Shown here one piece after another: positions 49,871 through 63,110 of a stretch of 64,000 bases of DNA. A program made the translations under genes and the position numbers. The DNA is taken from positions 9,702,411-9,766,410 of the forward strand of contig JAQFVV010000013.1 of NCBI GenBank assembly GCA_028023455.1. Reading direction: 5' to 3'. Every line of letters begins with the position of its first letter. Positions within the stretch are counted from its first letter, which is position 1. The DNA comes from Epiperipatus broadwayi (Eukaryota > Onychophora > Udeonychophora > Euonychophora > Peripatidae). The notes below the pieces were generated by a model. It was given only the letters and a program-made list of their open reading frames with translations. It did not search any database and had not been told where the DNA came from.

Positions 49871-52800
49871 TAAAGTAGATTGATAATAGTTAAGAATGAT
49901 TATTATATAATGATGCAATAAAATTTATTTTGAATTCTTTTAGATTAGTGAAGTAGAAGTTTTATTGTCTCTTTAGCAAAGTTTTGAATTCCAGATGTTC
50001 ATTTCATGCTTAGTAGAAAGATTGGAATATTCTCCATTAATAGTGAAGAATTATTCAATTCAAGTTGAAAATTGAATTTAGTTGCTAAGGTTATTTAAAT
50101 ATCACCACTTTCTGCTTTCATATTTTCTCCTTTATTTTATAAAATATTTACTTGAAGAGATTCTCAACAATATTAATTCTGAACTATTACAAAAGCATTT
50201 AATTTAAAAAAGAAAAACATTTCCCTGAAATTTTGTTTGTTGTAATATCTGTAGCTAACTCTAAAGAGAATTGAACTGCTATAATGATTTTAAGTAATTA
50301 ATCTAAACTAATTAAAACATCATAGCAATATCCAGTTGAATATATTAATTAATCTATCAAAAAAACTGCTCATCTGAAAACATAATGACAGTGTACAGGC
50401 ATTATCAAGTCAAAGCATAATTGATCAGCATAACTGTATGTTAGTCATCTATTCCTCAAGTTGTTCTAATAAATTGAGCATAACTAATATGATAAAAACA
50501 AAGCAATTTTATATTATATGACATCTATAATATGTAATCTTTAATAACCAATAATTTCCAGATAGTTAAGTAGTGCATTTAAATCTCCATATCCAAACCA
50601 GTTTCTGGCTTTTACCTTTACTACTCGGAATTTGGAATACAAAGCCAGAAATAAGGCAGTTCTAGATTTACCAGACATCTTTAACTCCATTTTATTATTT
50701 AAAAGCCTGAAATTAAAAAAAAAATTAAGGTTTTAAACTCAAATCAATCTGCCTAAAGACTTATTAGGTTAATAATTATCTATTTTAGTAGTATCAGTTA
50801 TTTTTTAACTACAGGCATCTTTTTTCTCTAAGTAGAAATGTTAGTATCAACATATTGCTTGAATCTTTAACTCACATAAAGTAGAAAGGAGGAGATTTCT
50901 ATTTTAATGCAAAAGTTAGAAACAAGTCTGAAAAGGGAATTTAAATAAATTATAATCTGGTAATAACTGATTTGTCAAGCTTATTATAGGTAGAAATAGA
51001 TTAGAGAATTGCTCATTTTACCTTTGTGTAAGTTAAAAAATTGAGTGAAGCAGTAAGACCACAAAAAAATAATATACTAGCAAAGCATCCAAAGTGATCA
51101 CAGAAATATTAGAGCTAATTATAATTTATTAAAATTACTTTATTATTGGGCATTAATTTAATTATAAAAGAATTTAAGAATCCCTCATTGCTTATTACTT
51201 AACTAAGATATATCTCAATTAAATAAGGAACTAAAAGAGAGTGCTTAAATACTCTCTTAATATTAGAATAAATAATTATTTATTAGAATAAATAATTGGT
51301 TATATTATTATAAGCAATAATAGCATAATCAATGAAGATGATTCAGAATAATTGGAGAGTGATTCAAGATTTTTGTAAATGATGCCTTACTAATAAATGT
51401 AAATTTATAAGAAAACATAATTAAAGTAAATTGAAATTATTAAAAACTGTTTATCTTTATAAACAGTCTTTATTAGCAAGTAATCTACCAATTAAAGTCA
51501 GGTTTAAAATTTTGGTTACTTTTACCTAATTTGACATTTTAAAATGAGTCCAGACAATAAAAAAAAAACTATAATTAGATTAAATATTTCATTCAGATTT
51601 TAGAGTAATGAAGGGGATCATAAATACCTCAAGTAGTATCTAATTACAAAAGAAAAAGTTAGAAAAATAGTTAATTGGAAATACTCATTATGCAAATTTA
51701 AACAAAAACAGGGTTAGAAAATTCTGAGTTATTGGTCTTAGACTTCATATGATACTTTGTTAAAACAAAAATATAGGATAGATTTTAATTGAAGACATAG
51801 AAATATTTATAAATAAAATATGAATTTCAACATTTTTTAAATATTGAATTGACATTTCTTAAAACTGCCAATGGATAAGAAACATCCCCAAAGATAATTA
51901 GTTATGAAGTGCATTTGATGTTAAAAAAAACTATATCTTACTAGATTTATCATTCTGATATGCTTCATGGGTAATTTATTACCCTAATTATTATTAATTG
52001 ATTAATCAATTAATTAAGAGATCAAGAGACGGTGAATACCCAATTAACCATACTGAGCCCATCATTTTCAATTGAGTAAAATATGATTTTTTTAAAATCT
52101 TTCTCCTCTGGAAATCGATTCAGTAAGGCTTTAAGACTTGAATTACCCACAGTCATTATTGGGATAAATTGTTGGGAAATTTTTTTAAAAAGCAAATTAA
52201 TATTTTAATCAATATATCATCATTAACAGACAATGAGCACGGCCAAATTAATATTTGAAATGAAATATGCCAATTAACAATTAAATCACTAGTCACAATT
52301 AAATTATAAATACATTATCAATTTCCCTTTTAAAGCAGACTTCTCATGTGTAATGTACAATCAGAAAACAAATGTATATATATATATATATTTTTTTCAG
52401 GAAATCATTGGTTGTGAATTTATAATTTAATTTTACTTATTGGTTTAATTGCGAATTAATGTACTTAATTTACTATAGTAGTTAGTTTAGTTTTTATCAT
52501 TTGATAATTTAAATTAATATATGTATACAAACTAGTAAAAAATTTAATAGACATTGTCATTAGACTGTAAACATTTGAACAGATGTCTACTCCAATGATT
52601 ATGCATAAATTACCTATATTATTCATTTGATCTATTGCTTAAAAAATGACAAATCATTCTGCAACATGTCTACATTATAGCAATGTTAATGACTCACACA
52701 AATATAACAACACTTATCTTACATTAATGCCAGTAAATAAGAATACATAGCAAAACTCATCAAAAGCAATATACTACAAATTCCTTTACAAATTAATTAC

Positions 52801-55800
52801 AATCATTATCACAGTTAAACATTATGTTCTGATAGTATAATTTTAATACTAGTCAGGCAGCATTGATAACTTTTAAGTACAACTTTATTGTAAAAAATAA
52901 ATTTATTTAACATCAATAACAAAATAGAAAAGAATAGCAAGTAGAAAATGATTAGAAATTTTCATAGAATGTATTTATGTAGCTGATTAACCATTTTTAG
53001 CATGATTATTATAATATTTATAATTTAAAAGTAATCTTTAAGAGTAATTTTATATTTAAATTTCCAAGTAATTCTTCTGTAATTTTAAAAATGCTTAATT
53101 ATAAAAAGTTATTACTGACTTAAAATGTTAATAAGTTTAGTTTTAAAATAATAAAATTGAAATATATATTAATGCTGTTGTTACAATTTATTAAACATAA
53201 ATATTAGAGAACTTTAAAGGTGAGTTTAAACTGTAAGATTAAATCATGCATATTTAAATTATTTTTTTATAAAGTGTATTGCTTATTCTTAACTCTATTA
53301 AAGAATGATTCAATTAGATAATCTTAAAATTTAGCTGATCAAAGATATGTATACTTTTTAAAGTCAATAATTAATTCCTATAGTTAAGGAACTAACTTTT
53401 AAATAAGAAAAAAATGATAGGATGTGTGAGAATGCTTGTATGCATGAAACTAGTCAATATTTTATTAAAACTTCCTGGTTGGGATTTAATGTTAAAGTTA
53501 TTTTAAATATCTTTATTTTAAAAGATATAAAGTAGTCTGGGATATTAAAAAAATATTTAAAGTAAATATTAAAGTGTAATATGTTATTAAATAATGTAAC
53601 CTTATGTAATATTTTTATTTATTGTAATATATTTCAATTGCTAAATAATATGTTTAAAAAGTTTAAGATGTAATAATTAATTAATTGTTTAGACTGCCTG
53701 TCTAGACATTGTTTCCGAGCTCTAGAATTATGTAAATTAGAGTTTATTTTTAGAAATCTTTTATGGATACTAAAAGGCTTGTGATTGGATTAGTACATCA
53801 ATTGGGATGCAGCTTAATGTTAGTTATTTCAATCAAAATTGATTACATGACTTGTATTATATAAGGGGAAATGTAAACACACCCTACACACTCTTAATAT
53901 CTATTCAACTATTCATCTATTTTCATTTTTTATTTTGAAGTGTAATTGTTTTCAACTAATTTTTTTTTAAAGTTTAAAAAATATATATTGCTAAAATAAT
54001 ACTTTTTCAAGTATCTATCTAAAAACCATAAAACTCCTCAGTGCTTTAAGTTATCTTTTTTGGGAAATTATTGTTAACTTGACAAAAATGAAATCATTTT
54101 CTTTGGAAGCTGATTTAAAAATAAAGCAAAATGAAAGGTATTATTCATGCTATGTACAGACTGTATTAATTTCACTTGTTATGCTTTATCTAAATCATTA
54201 CTTTAAAAGATAATAACTAAGATATTAGAAAAATTATGTCAGTATAATATTAAGGATATACTATTCATTTTTATTAGGAATTTTATGCAAGTTTTGTAAT
54301 TAAAGGAAACAATATTTTATTATATCTCAAATACATTCTCTTCCAGTGTAGTTTCATTTTACATAAAATAAAGACTTTTACCTGGAATTGAAGAACTATT
54401 AAATGATAGAATAATACTGTGAATATTATATTTAAAAAAATTATCAAAATTATTACCAAAGAAAATATTTAGATAATTACAGACTTTTATTATATATTTG
54501 CTTTATTCAAGAAATTTATTTAATTAATGTATGAGTGGAATAAATGTTTTTCTTATTAGTACTATATTGAAATGGAAAAATATAACTTCATGAAAATTAA
54601 TCATCTTACCTTTAGCGAAAGACTTTTAATTTGTTTGGTGTGCCTAGCTATTGAAAAAGCTATATTTTAAAAAAAATTATAATTCATTTATTAATTAATA
54701 ATATTATTAGACATTTATCTTCTTCATCGATGAAGAGTGATAATATTCTAAGTGATTTTATTAGATGTACATTAAAATTTAAAATTTTTTAAAAAGTTCT
54801 CAATATATTTGATTCCAACAGATGAAATACATTCATTTCTCAAAAATTAATTGCATTATTTATTATCATGTTTTATATATGCTCCAGAAATATGAATTTA
54901 AATATTTATTCTTCAACTTATTATATTTTATTTCCCATATTATTGCTCTTCATAATAATAATTATGAATAAAGTATAAAATGTTTTTTCTCTTAAAATTT
55001 ATTGTTAAAGCTCTTTATGCTTAATGTACCGGAATTTTGCTCTTTATTACCCATTCATGAACTGTAAAGTATGCTTTTGAAAAATTATTGCTCTTCATAT
55101 GATTATTCATGAATGAATGAAAATATATTTCAGAATAAAGGTTCAACATTATTGATATCATAAACTATGTGAAATGTATAAGGCTCCATTTTTCCAAGAA
55201 TACTTGCTCTTCATAATTTATAATAAATAATAAAATAATATTTATAAAATAAATATTTAGTCATTTCTGCTATATGTTGGAAGATATAATTAATGTCATC
55301 ATGTTTGTTATAATATTTATTAATCCTGAATGGCTATATTTATTCCTACCAGTGTCTTTAAACATTTTTGCTCCTTCATATTTTCTAAATCATGATGTAT
55401 GTGTAAACTTGATATGCTATTTAAAATATCCCAGAAAATCTATAAGATATTCCAGAATTCTTTTGTTTTTAGTGACTGGGTCCAGAAAAATGGTAAGAAT
55501 ATCAAGACAAAGGACTTTATTTTATTTTGATAATGGGTATATCTATTCATTATAAATACTTTTTCTTTTTTTGTATTTAAAATATTATATATTTTATTTC
55601 TAGGCATTTTAATATAATTTTATATGCCACCTAACAGGTATTTGTATTAGGTTCTCAGAATGTTTACACTTGCCCATTTCTTTTGAAGTTATTTTTATGA
55701 ATGTGTTTTTTAATGCTTGAAGAATACAGAAGCTGGCATATATTTATTATTATTTAATTATTTTGCTACAATTTTATATTATAATTAGCTATGTTTATGT

Positions 55801-58800
55801 TCATTTATTATTTTTATCAGTTTAACACATTATTTAGTATTGTTGTTGTTAAGAGATTATACTATTAGTCTCATTGTTATAGTTATTCAATTTTGTTAAT
55901 GTATTTTAAGAGAATGTGGTATTAGTCTCACTCTTATATAATTTATTATACTGTCAATGTATTTCTTGATGAATTTATTGCTCATTTTTATGATATTTTA
56001 GCATGTAATGCTTTATTAAGGCACACCCTTATTATTATTGTTGTTTTTCTGATGGTTCATTCTCATTTTCCCTGACTAGTGACAGAGTCCTGGGTCATTA
56101 TTTCTTCATGTATAAGTGCTTCTGGAGTTATCTTTATCTTATTATACCTTAGTGTGGATTATATTTGTTACACATTTATTTTATAGTCATGTGAAACATG
56201 TGCCCATGATTTTATCCTGTCAATTAATATTTTTATAGATATAGAGAAATGCCATACCTTTAGTTCCACTCTTAGTGTGAGTGTCATTATTTTAGATGTG
56301 TAGATCTTGTAGTTGTGTATATTTTTGCACCTCAAGATGTTAAATCAGATAAAGTGTTTAATATTTAAATTTTTAATTGTTTAAGTGGCTTAATAATATG
56401 ATATACATCTTCTTCAGCATTCACCATCAAAATTAAGGATTGGTAAGTTTATATTTAGTTCAAGTGTTAAATATTTTACCTAGAAACAGTATATTTGTTT
56501 GAGAAAAAGAATTAAATGTGAGAATTTATTATAATCATTAAAGCTAGAGAAATATTTATTAATCTTAATTATCCTTATTATTATTTTCAAACGGATAAAA
56601 CATAATTTATTGATGTTATTTATTTTGTTCCTAAGAATCTATTTTAATAAATTCTATAATTAATTTTAAAAACCTGCTTGATATTTGTTCCATAAATGTA
56701 CAGTATAAATGTTATTAGTGTCAATAAATGTTATTTTTATTGTTAAGTCAAGTTTATATCTTTTGTCATCATCTGCATTCTTACAGAAATCTACTCACAA
56801 TTGTTATCACACAGTTTTATATTGTTTATTATGCATTAGTAGTATAAGAACACAAAGATTTTGACATGAAAGTCACTAGGTTACATCTCATCTTGATGGT
56901 GAAAAAGCATAAAAAGAAAAGGTTATTTCATTTAAGTGAAAATAATTTAAATTATTTATCTATTTGGTATAAGATCACTTTAGATAATTTTATTTATTTA
57001 AAAGAACACTATGTTTATTAGAAGATCACTTTGTTTTATTTAACAAATCACTTAATTTATTCATTATAAATTCAAATGACAAGATTGTTTGGTTTCATTT
57101 TAGAACAGATTAAAAGAAAATTTATTAGTGTGATATTTTGGGTAGCTGTAAAATTACTTATTTATTAATGATATCATGAATGCTATCCTAGCATATTATC
57201 ATTATCTTAGAATTAAGAGTTTTCATGATTAATTTAAATTGTAAATTTATAATTCTAATTCAATGAGATATTATCTTGAGGGTAAGACTATGTCTTGCTT
57301 TGTTGCTTACTAGGATTACATTTTTTGTAGACTTTCAAAAAATTAAAAGAAGAATAAAATTATAAATTATAAATTATCAGAGTAATCATATAAAAATCCT
57401 GAGATATATTTTACGCAAAGATTATTTAAGTAAAAATTTATTTCATTTAAGAATAAATCATTTTAGTAAGAAGTTAATGTGGCAAAACATAAGACATGTT
57501 TTTATTTAATAGAAGATAAGTCTGATGTTAAATCTGTTCATAACAATAAGATAATCATTATATTTATAAGATGTAGTTGTGTTTGAGGATGTTTTGTGAG
57601 GAGAAGAAAATTTAAAGGAACCTAACTCTTTTTCTATGTCATATGCTTTAGATTTTAAGAGTCATATATTTTAAGAGAGAATATGAGACTTTTCCTCCTC
57701 TTAATTGTCTAAATAATTACATTTGCCTTAATGTTTATTCATTATTATTGACTCTTATTATTGCTTTTATTATTGTTTAAGTGTATGATTCGAACCCAAA
57801 GCTTAATCCATATATATATTATTATCATTGGCCAATATTGTATTAATATTATTATTGAGCTTATAGGCTTTTGAGCTGGTGATGTTTTCAGCTATAATTA
57901 TCTTTGGGTACAAGTTTGGCTTACCCAATGTGTTAAGTGTCTGATCAATTGGTTTAGGGATTCAGGTAATTGCCGTTGAATATTTGCCATCTCTGTAGGT
58001 TATAATATATATGCTAGAAACAGAAATTAATTATAAACTACATCATCATTATGCAGAAAATCATCTGACACTTTAATATGGAATCATCCTCACAATTATT
58101 ACTCTTCATCATAGCTCATGATACTTCATTTTACTTTCAATGAACAATTAGAACCTTTATAAAATCCTAATGGGAGTTCTTATACAAAAGTTTATTATAC
58201 ATTTAAATGTATGAATAACAGAAGCGGATTTTCTAGAATAGCTTAGTAATAATAATAATAATAATTTATTCATAAACTGCCAGCATGTATTTATATAGTA
58301 ATATAATTTTTATTTACATTCATGTATATATATTATATACACAGACAATCCAAATACATACAGATTTCTTGGCATCAACATTGCTCTCATCAACAGTGAT
58401 TGTATTTTTATTTTAATTAAAGTCAGTGCAATAATCTGACTCTCCATCACCTATTTACTGACCAATATTGAATAGCAAACTATTGGAATAAAAAATTCAC
58501 AACCTCATTGTGACTTAAAATAATTTCTAAGGTTTTGCCTGGCCCTGACTTAAACATTAGATCATAAGAGTTGCATGCAAATGCTTCAACTATTAGTTTA
58601 TGGAAATGTTTACATTATCATACTTACTTACTTTTATTAAACCTAATTTTAAAATTTTATGTGCAATACCAGATGTGACTTTATAAAAAATGAGACAAAT
58701 CATAATATTATATTTCTTAAAATTTTCTAGACTTTTGCTTTGGATTTAAAATGCTTCCAAAATCTAAAAAAAAAAAAATCATACCCTTATGTATTTGCAT

Positions 58801-58832
58801 TCAATGTTTTTACTAAAACTTCTCTGCTTAAA

Positions 58833-58860
58833 GTTTCGACTGATCTACAGTCTTCATCAC
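58833..58860 (-). repeat. LINE 3' hairpin module, inverted copy
   Basis: The minus strand reads GTGATGAAGACTG-TAGAT-CAGTCGAAAC, with a 5-bp stem. This is the best-preserved hairpin of the family. A degenerate plus-strand version (GTGATGAAGTCTATAGAACA) follows at about 58878, so a short palindrome is formed. Confidence 0.6.
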
Positions 58861-59214
58861 AGCTTTATGAAGAATAGTGATGAAGTCTATAGAACAGTCA
58901 AAAGTTATTGGATTTTTTATATTTTGAACTCTTATATACCTATAATGGTTATTATTCATTTACACAAAATTTCTGAATTCCTTCAATTATTAATTAAAAA
59001 TTGCTCACTAAAACAGACAGCATATAAAATTTAACATTCAATACAGACTAAAATTATTTTCTTATGTTTAAAGTACAGGATAAATTTCTATGTAAGATTA
59101 TAAAAAAAAAGTTACATAAAGAATCGTATTTCGAATCAGTTAACTATGTATGCTTTGTTAAGTTGTTCTAAATAAATTACGTATTAAGATTTTCAATAAA
59201 TTTAGTCTTTATCA

Positions 59215-59315
59215 GAGCTGTTCCTTAAGTTTTGATGAAGATTGTAAATCAGTTGAAACTATAAGAAAAGAAATCTATAATAAAAGTATTAAATTCAAAT
59301 GTGTAGGGATTGGAT
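59215..59315 (+). mobile_element. LINE 3' tail with hairpin, copy
   Basis: TTGATGAAGATTGTAAATCA followed by GTTGAAACT, then TAATAAAAGTATTAAATTCA and AATGTGTAGG. It matches the 46.6 kb copy over about 80 bases. The stem now has wobble pairs. Confidence 0.55.
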
Positions 59316-59879
59316 TTTATGATTTAAATTTATTTTAAAAGCAATGAAAATATGTTACATTTTAACATTATGGATTTTATTTTTTATGTAATGTCAAGTA
59401 TTTGATGCTATCACAGTAATAAATGCAATGAGATACGACTTCATTAATTACACACATAAACAAATATTTTTGATAACAACATGTAAAAATAAAAAAGGCT
59501 TAAAAAGTCTGCTGCCATATAATAAATTCTATAGCATGTGTCTACAGAAGAATATATTATACACCAGCTATTCAAGTTCTAGTGGATGAGGTTTCTCACA
59601 GTTTTCCTATATTGTTTTTCTTATGGTTAAGAATAAATAAAATCCATTTACTGGTCAAAAATGATACAGATAGTTGAATTAACTAAGAACAGACTATATG
59701 AATACTTTCAAACACTCAGCTATCTGAAAAAAATTCTGAATTTTCATTTGATTTGTAACACTGAGTATGGCGCATGGTCACATTAACCACTACAATTTAA
59801 AATCATGTCATTTACTATAAATATATTTAAATATTTGAAAACCAGGCCCTTTTTACAAACCTGGAGTTTAATTGTAAAT

Positions 59880-60025
59880 ATAGGGAATTTGAACTCAGAC
59901 TTTTTATGTATATTGGTGATTATTTATCTTTTCTACATGTGTGTGGTCATGTGTATCAGTTGTATGAGATAGTGTAGATAGTTGAAGGGTGCTTGAAAGT
60001 CTGAGTTTAAATCCCCTATATTTAT
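59880..60025 (+). repeat. Dispersed B-box repeat, copy 4
   Basis: ATTGGTGATTATTTATCTTT runs to GTGTGGTCATGTGTATCAGT and ends AAAGTCTGAGTTTAAATCCC (B box). A short inverted piece, GGGAATTTGAACTCAGAC, lies just before it at 59883, so the ends are complementary as in the 19.8/20.2 kb cluster. Confidence 0.55.
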
Positions 60026-60360
60026 AAATATATAAAATCATTATATATATTTTTAATTTTTTTTGATGGATAAAAAAGTGACACTTCAAAATCTAAATTC
60101 AATTGTGACTTCATTAAAATCTTCAATTTTTATTTTATATGCATAGATTAGTTAATCACTAATAATGTAGCCTCAACTACATAAATCAAAGCTATTATGG
60201 TTCATATTTGATATTAAATAATCACTTTAATCATGATTGATCTTATATTTCCAAATTCAACATCAAAAAGAATAGGATTTTATCTTTCTACACATTATTA
60301 AAACAAATTATTTTAAAAAAATGTTATTTTTTTTACAGAAAATTAGTATAAAAAAATTAC

Positions 60361-60498
60361 TTTGGTGTAGCAGTCCTTCCAAGCTATGCAGCATTTGATA
60401 CTAGACTGAAGCACATTGACACTTGATATGACATAGCCACTGAAGATTTTATCTAAATTAATTTCCTGACAGCAATGCTGAATGATTTCACTACTGAT
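60361..60498 (-). CDS. Dynein heavy chain, internal exon (first visible in transcript order)
   Basis: This exon has 138 bases (46 codons), phase 0 at both ends. It is preceded on the minus strand by a pyrimidine-rich stretch ending TTTCAG and followed by the donor GTAATT. It encodes a segment from ISSEIIQHCCQEI to CCIAWKDCYTK. In axonemal dynein tails this is the helical region with the pattern L-x2-SI-x-CC-x2-W-x3-Y, just before the FAQ-DAFVQRC block. Splicing straight to the 38646-38539 exon reproduces the family's spacing between the WKxxY motif and the IFAQ motif, so no exon appears to be missing in the 21.7 kb between. The start codon and earlier exons lie beyond the window. I am confident of the family but not of the subfamily. 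Confidence 0.85.
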
Positions 60499-62712
60499 CT
60501 GAAATATAAATGATTAAAATTAATAAAGTAGAAAAAAATGTATTTTTATTATAATGCTAGATAAAATAATCTTACATTTCATCATTATAATAAATTGATT
60601 AATATGCCTGATAAATATCTATAACCAATCAAATCATTCATTCTTATAATGCACTCCTTCAAAGCTTAATATAAACTTGAACAGACCAATCTCTCTTATT
60701 ACACATCAGCAAACCTCATCAATTTGGTGGCAAACGTCTGTTTTTGAGGTAAGTTATGAATTTAAAACAATTAAACATCCACACAAAAACAATAATGAGA
60801 CTTTTCTGTTTAATATTTTTATGTATCCTAATTATAATCAACTAAACTAGCAGCATGAACATTTTGGAAAATGGTCATACATACATAATGCTCTTTGAGT
60901 AAGATGTATTTTTTTTCTTTACTCTTCAATTTTTATTCAACGTCATTGCTTTAATAAGTTCTTTGGGTACTTGTAGATATTCCTGAACCCAAGGTTGGCA
61001 ACCATGTTTTATTTAATTATACATTTTCAGGAGCATAGTAATCCCAAAACCCTATTTTTTTTCTTGTCAATATTAAAAAATATCCACTAAATCAATTATA
61101 CACTTCTGTTAACTTTAAAAAATAGAAATAAATGTATTATAAATTCCCTTCACAAGATGTAAATGATTAAATTTTTTTAAAATATATCATGTATAAACAC
61201 CAACAGATTCATAACATTTTCTTTTTATATTTAGAGGATCATTGTTATAGTGTGACCTTCAGTAAGTGTGCTTTTTTGAGATCATATTCTCCAAAATGTA
61301 GTGGCACATGCGAAACAAGAAGATGCATTTGTGGGGATTTTTCAAGGCTATTAGGGATTTGAGGCTGCCAAAATAAATAGCCTATATTAATCATATTTTG
61401 TTCTTTAAAAACCTTGTAAAAATTATATTTACTGCAGTTTGAATGATTAAATTTATTATTGTACTTTTGTGTTATTTTTGTGAATAAAATTTATAATGTG
61501 TTTATTGTAATTCTGATATGAAGCTAATCATCGTTCAAATTGCACTAGTAAAAAAAATTCTAGAATTTTTACATTGAACTACATTTATTGCTATTTTTTA
61601 CAATTAACAGGAATTTGTAATTGATTTATTGACATTTTTAATATTGACAAGTAAAACATTTGTTAGTGTTACAAGATAACTATGCCCCTGAAAATGTATA
61701 ATTAAAAAAACATGACTACTAATTTTGTTTTTATATTAATGTTAGGGGTGTGTGAATTAAATGTGCCCAAATTAAACAGAACAATTCATTATAATGGAAC
61801 ACTTTAATCTTGTATTTCTTACAAAATCTTAGTTAAATAAACAATTTCCTGATTATTCTTTATTTTATAATAGAAATGCAAAGAAAGTAAAGGAGAAGAA
61901 TAAGAATATATACTTCTAATAAGAAGAAAAATACACGAAAGATTAGGAAAAAGAAAGGACAGTATTTGGATGCTCTGATGAAAACTGCTGGACAGTCAAA
62001 ATTGTCAGGAATATAAAGAAATTTTTTTGCATTAAAATGTATATAAGAAGTGTTATTATAAGCAATATATATGAATATATGAAGAAATGCAAAAAAAGTA
62101 AAGGAGAAGAATAAGAGAAATTGCTTGGATGAATGGGAGAAAAAAACTGATAAATGAAGCAAAGAAAAGAAAGGGATTGATAAAGAAATCAACAGTGTTT
62201 TCATATAATAAATATGATGTAGCTAGAATTATATGGGAGTGGCAGTAGTAAGGTTAACATATGGTAATGATGTGTTATGTGTTAGTAAAGGGGTATTAGA
62301 TTATTTAGAAAAAGTATAAAGAGAAGTAGAAAGACAAGCATTAGATGCAGATGTGTGGATGGCAAAGGACACAATTCAAGGAAAAATGGGATGGTCAAGT
62401 TTTTATATGAGAGATGTAAAAAGCAAAATAAAAATGTTTGGTAGACTGCAGTTTATGGATAATAAAATAATAACCAAAATAGTATTTAATTGGGTTATGA
62501 TTACAGAGCAGACAACATGATGGGTGAGAAAGGTAATGTGATATGCAGAAGATTTGGATAAAGAATTTATGTCAGTATAGTTGTACAAAAGATGGGATGA
62601 TTGTGTTAGGAGAATTGTTGAGTATTATAGTAGTAAGGAATGCAATAGAAGAATAGATGTATTAATAAAGAATAGGAAGTGGGAGAGTTGGAAAACCAAT
62701 ATGAAGAGTAAA

Positions 62713-62796
62713 AGGAGTTTATATATATATAAAATTAAACTATTTTAAGTTCCTAGGAGTTTATATATATATAAAATTAAACTATTTTAAGTTCCT
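62713..62796. repeat. Perfect 42-bp tandem duplication
   Basis: AGGAGTTTATATATATATAA and the following 22 bases to AAGTTCCT occur twice in a row without mismatch, interrupting the LINE remnant just before its zinc-knuckle frame. Confidence 0.9.
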
Positions 62797-62858
62797 ATGC
62801 CTACATCAATGTGTGTGTATATATATAATTAAACAGAATATTGGGTGTGATTTAATTT

Positions 62859-63110
62859 ATGATAATAGTGGGGAAAATAGTTTATTGTTTAAAGTTCGAA
62901 CAAGATAAATGGAAAAATGTGGATGATTTAGCCTGCAAGTTGTGTAAGGAAGGCATAGAAAATATTAGGCATTTGTTAATTGAATGTAAATGCCTGAAAG
63001 TAGAACGGGTAGAAATAATGAAGTTGTGGAAGAATAAATATAAACAAAGTGATTATACAGAAAGTGGGTTATTGATTTTTATGCTGGGTTTGGAAAAAAT
63101 AAAGGGGATT
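62859..63110 (+). pseudogene. LINE C-terminal zinc-knuckle fragment, 84 codons
   Basis: This is an open stretch inside the LINE remnant. The first methionine is internal to the original protein and is not a real start. CKLC at residues 26-29 and H-x4-C ten residues later form the nucleic-acid-binding knuckle seen after the reverse transcriptase domain in several LINE clades. The C-terminal part is helical and charged, ending LLIFMLGLEKIKGI. Confidence 0.6.

Larger units (their letters stand above)
38647..60360 (-). other. Dynein intron, 21.7 kb, rich in transposable elements
   Basis: The donor is GTAATT at 60360 and the acceptor is TTTTTAG at 38647. The intron includes a fold-back MITE, a LINE insertion, LTR-type sequences around 41.4-44.6 kb, an inverted SINE pair, a decayed LINE reverse transcriptase and several copies of a 3' hairpin tail. 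Bases 49900-58800 are largely featureless AT-rich DNA. Exceptions are a 58-60 bp imperfect duplication near 55850-55967 and four scattered TTGCTCTT(C/T)AT motifs between 54943 and 55215. A 93-codon open frame at 55274-55555 has no recognisable domain. Confidence 0.78.
42..60498 (-). other. Partial axonemal-type dynein heavy chain gene (visible span)
   Basis: This is the visible part of one minus-strand gene. Five exons can be joined across GT/AG introns into 255 codons without a stop or phase conflict, and the joined protein reads as a DHC_N1 tail segment. Landmark strings in order are CCIAWKDCYTK, FAQVDAFVQRCKDLIE, VCEYQMHFARMLDGV, ILDVKASSWHE, FRAGIKDIE and AIKRTIDFKT. Axonemal dynein heavy chains are about 4,000-4,600 residues, so this is roughly 6 percent of the protein. 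The AAA motor is not in the window. The subfamily (DNAH2- or DNAH10-like, among those with a long tail) cannot be settled by eye, so no symbol is given. Axonemal heavy chains drive ciliary and flagellar beating. The exons look functional, unlike the decayed elements around them. Confidence 0.88.

Noticed and set aside
50616-50706. Exon-like block on the minus strand with a good acceptor (long T run, TTTCAG), donor GTAAAAG and an open frame between
   Set aside because: It has 91 bases and would sit between two phase-0 exons, so inclusion would break the dynein frame. The exons on either side already join with family spacing. The sequence shows no dynein motif.
53690-53960. Possible LTR with TATATAAGG box and GC-richer start
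   Set aside because: There is only a TATA-like string and slightly raised GC; no repeat copy, primer site or frame was seen.
60690-60760. TTTGGTGGCAAACG as a leucine-tRNA-type primer-binding site followed by a GAGGTAAGT donor
   Set aside because: No LTR pair or Gag frame was found around it. A single short motif in 3.5 kb is not enough.
61250-61400. Cysteine-rich stretch (KCSGTCETRRCICG) in one plus frame
   Set aside because: It is very short, flanked by stops, and has no neighbouring element structure; likely chance.
61860-62204. 114-codon minus frame rich in F, L and S as a membrane protein
   Set aside because: Its composition is what a purine-rich plus strand gives by chance; there is no start context or motif, and it overlaps a LINE-rich region.
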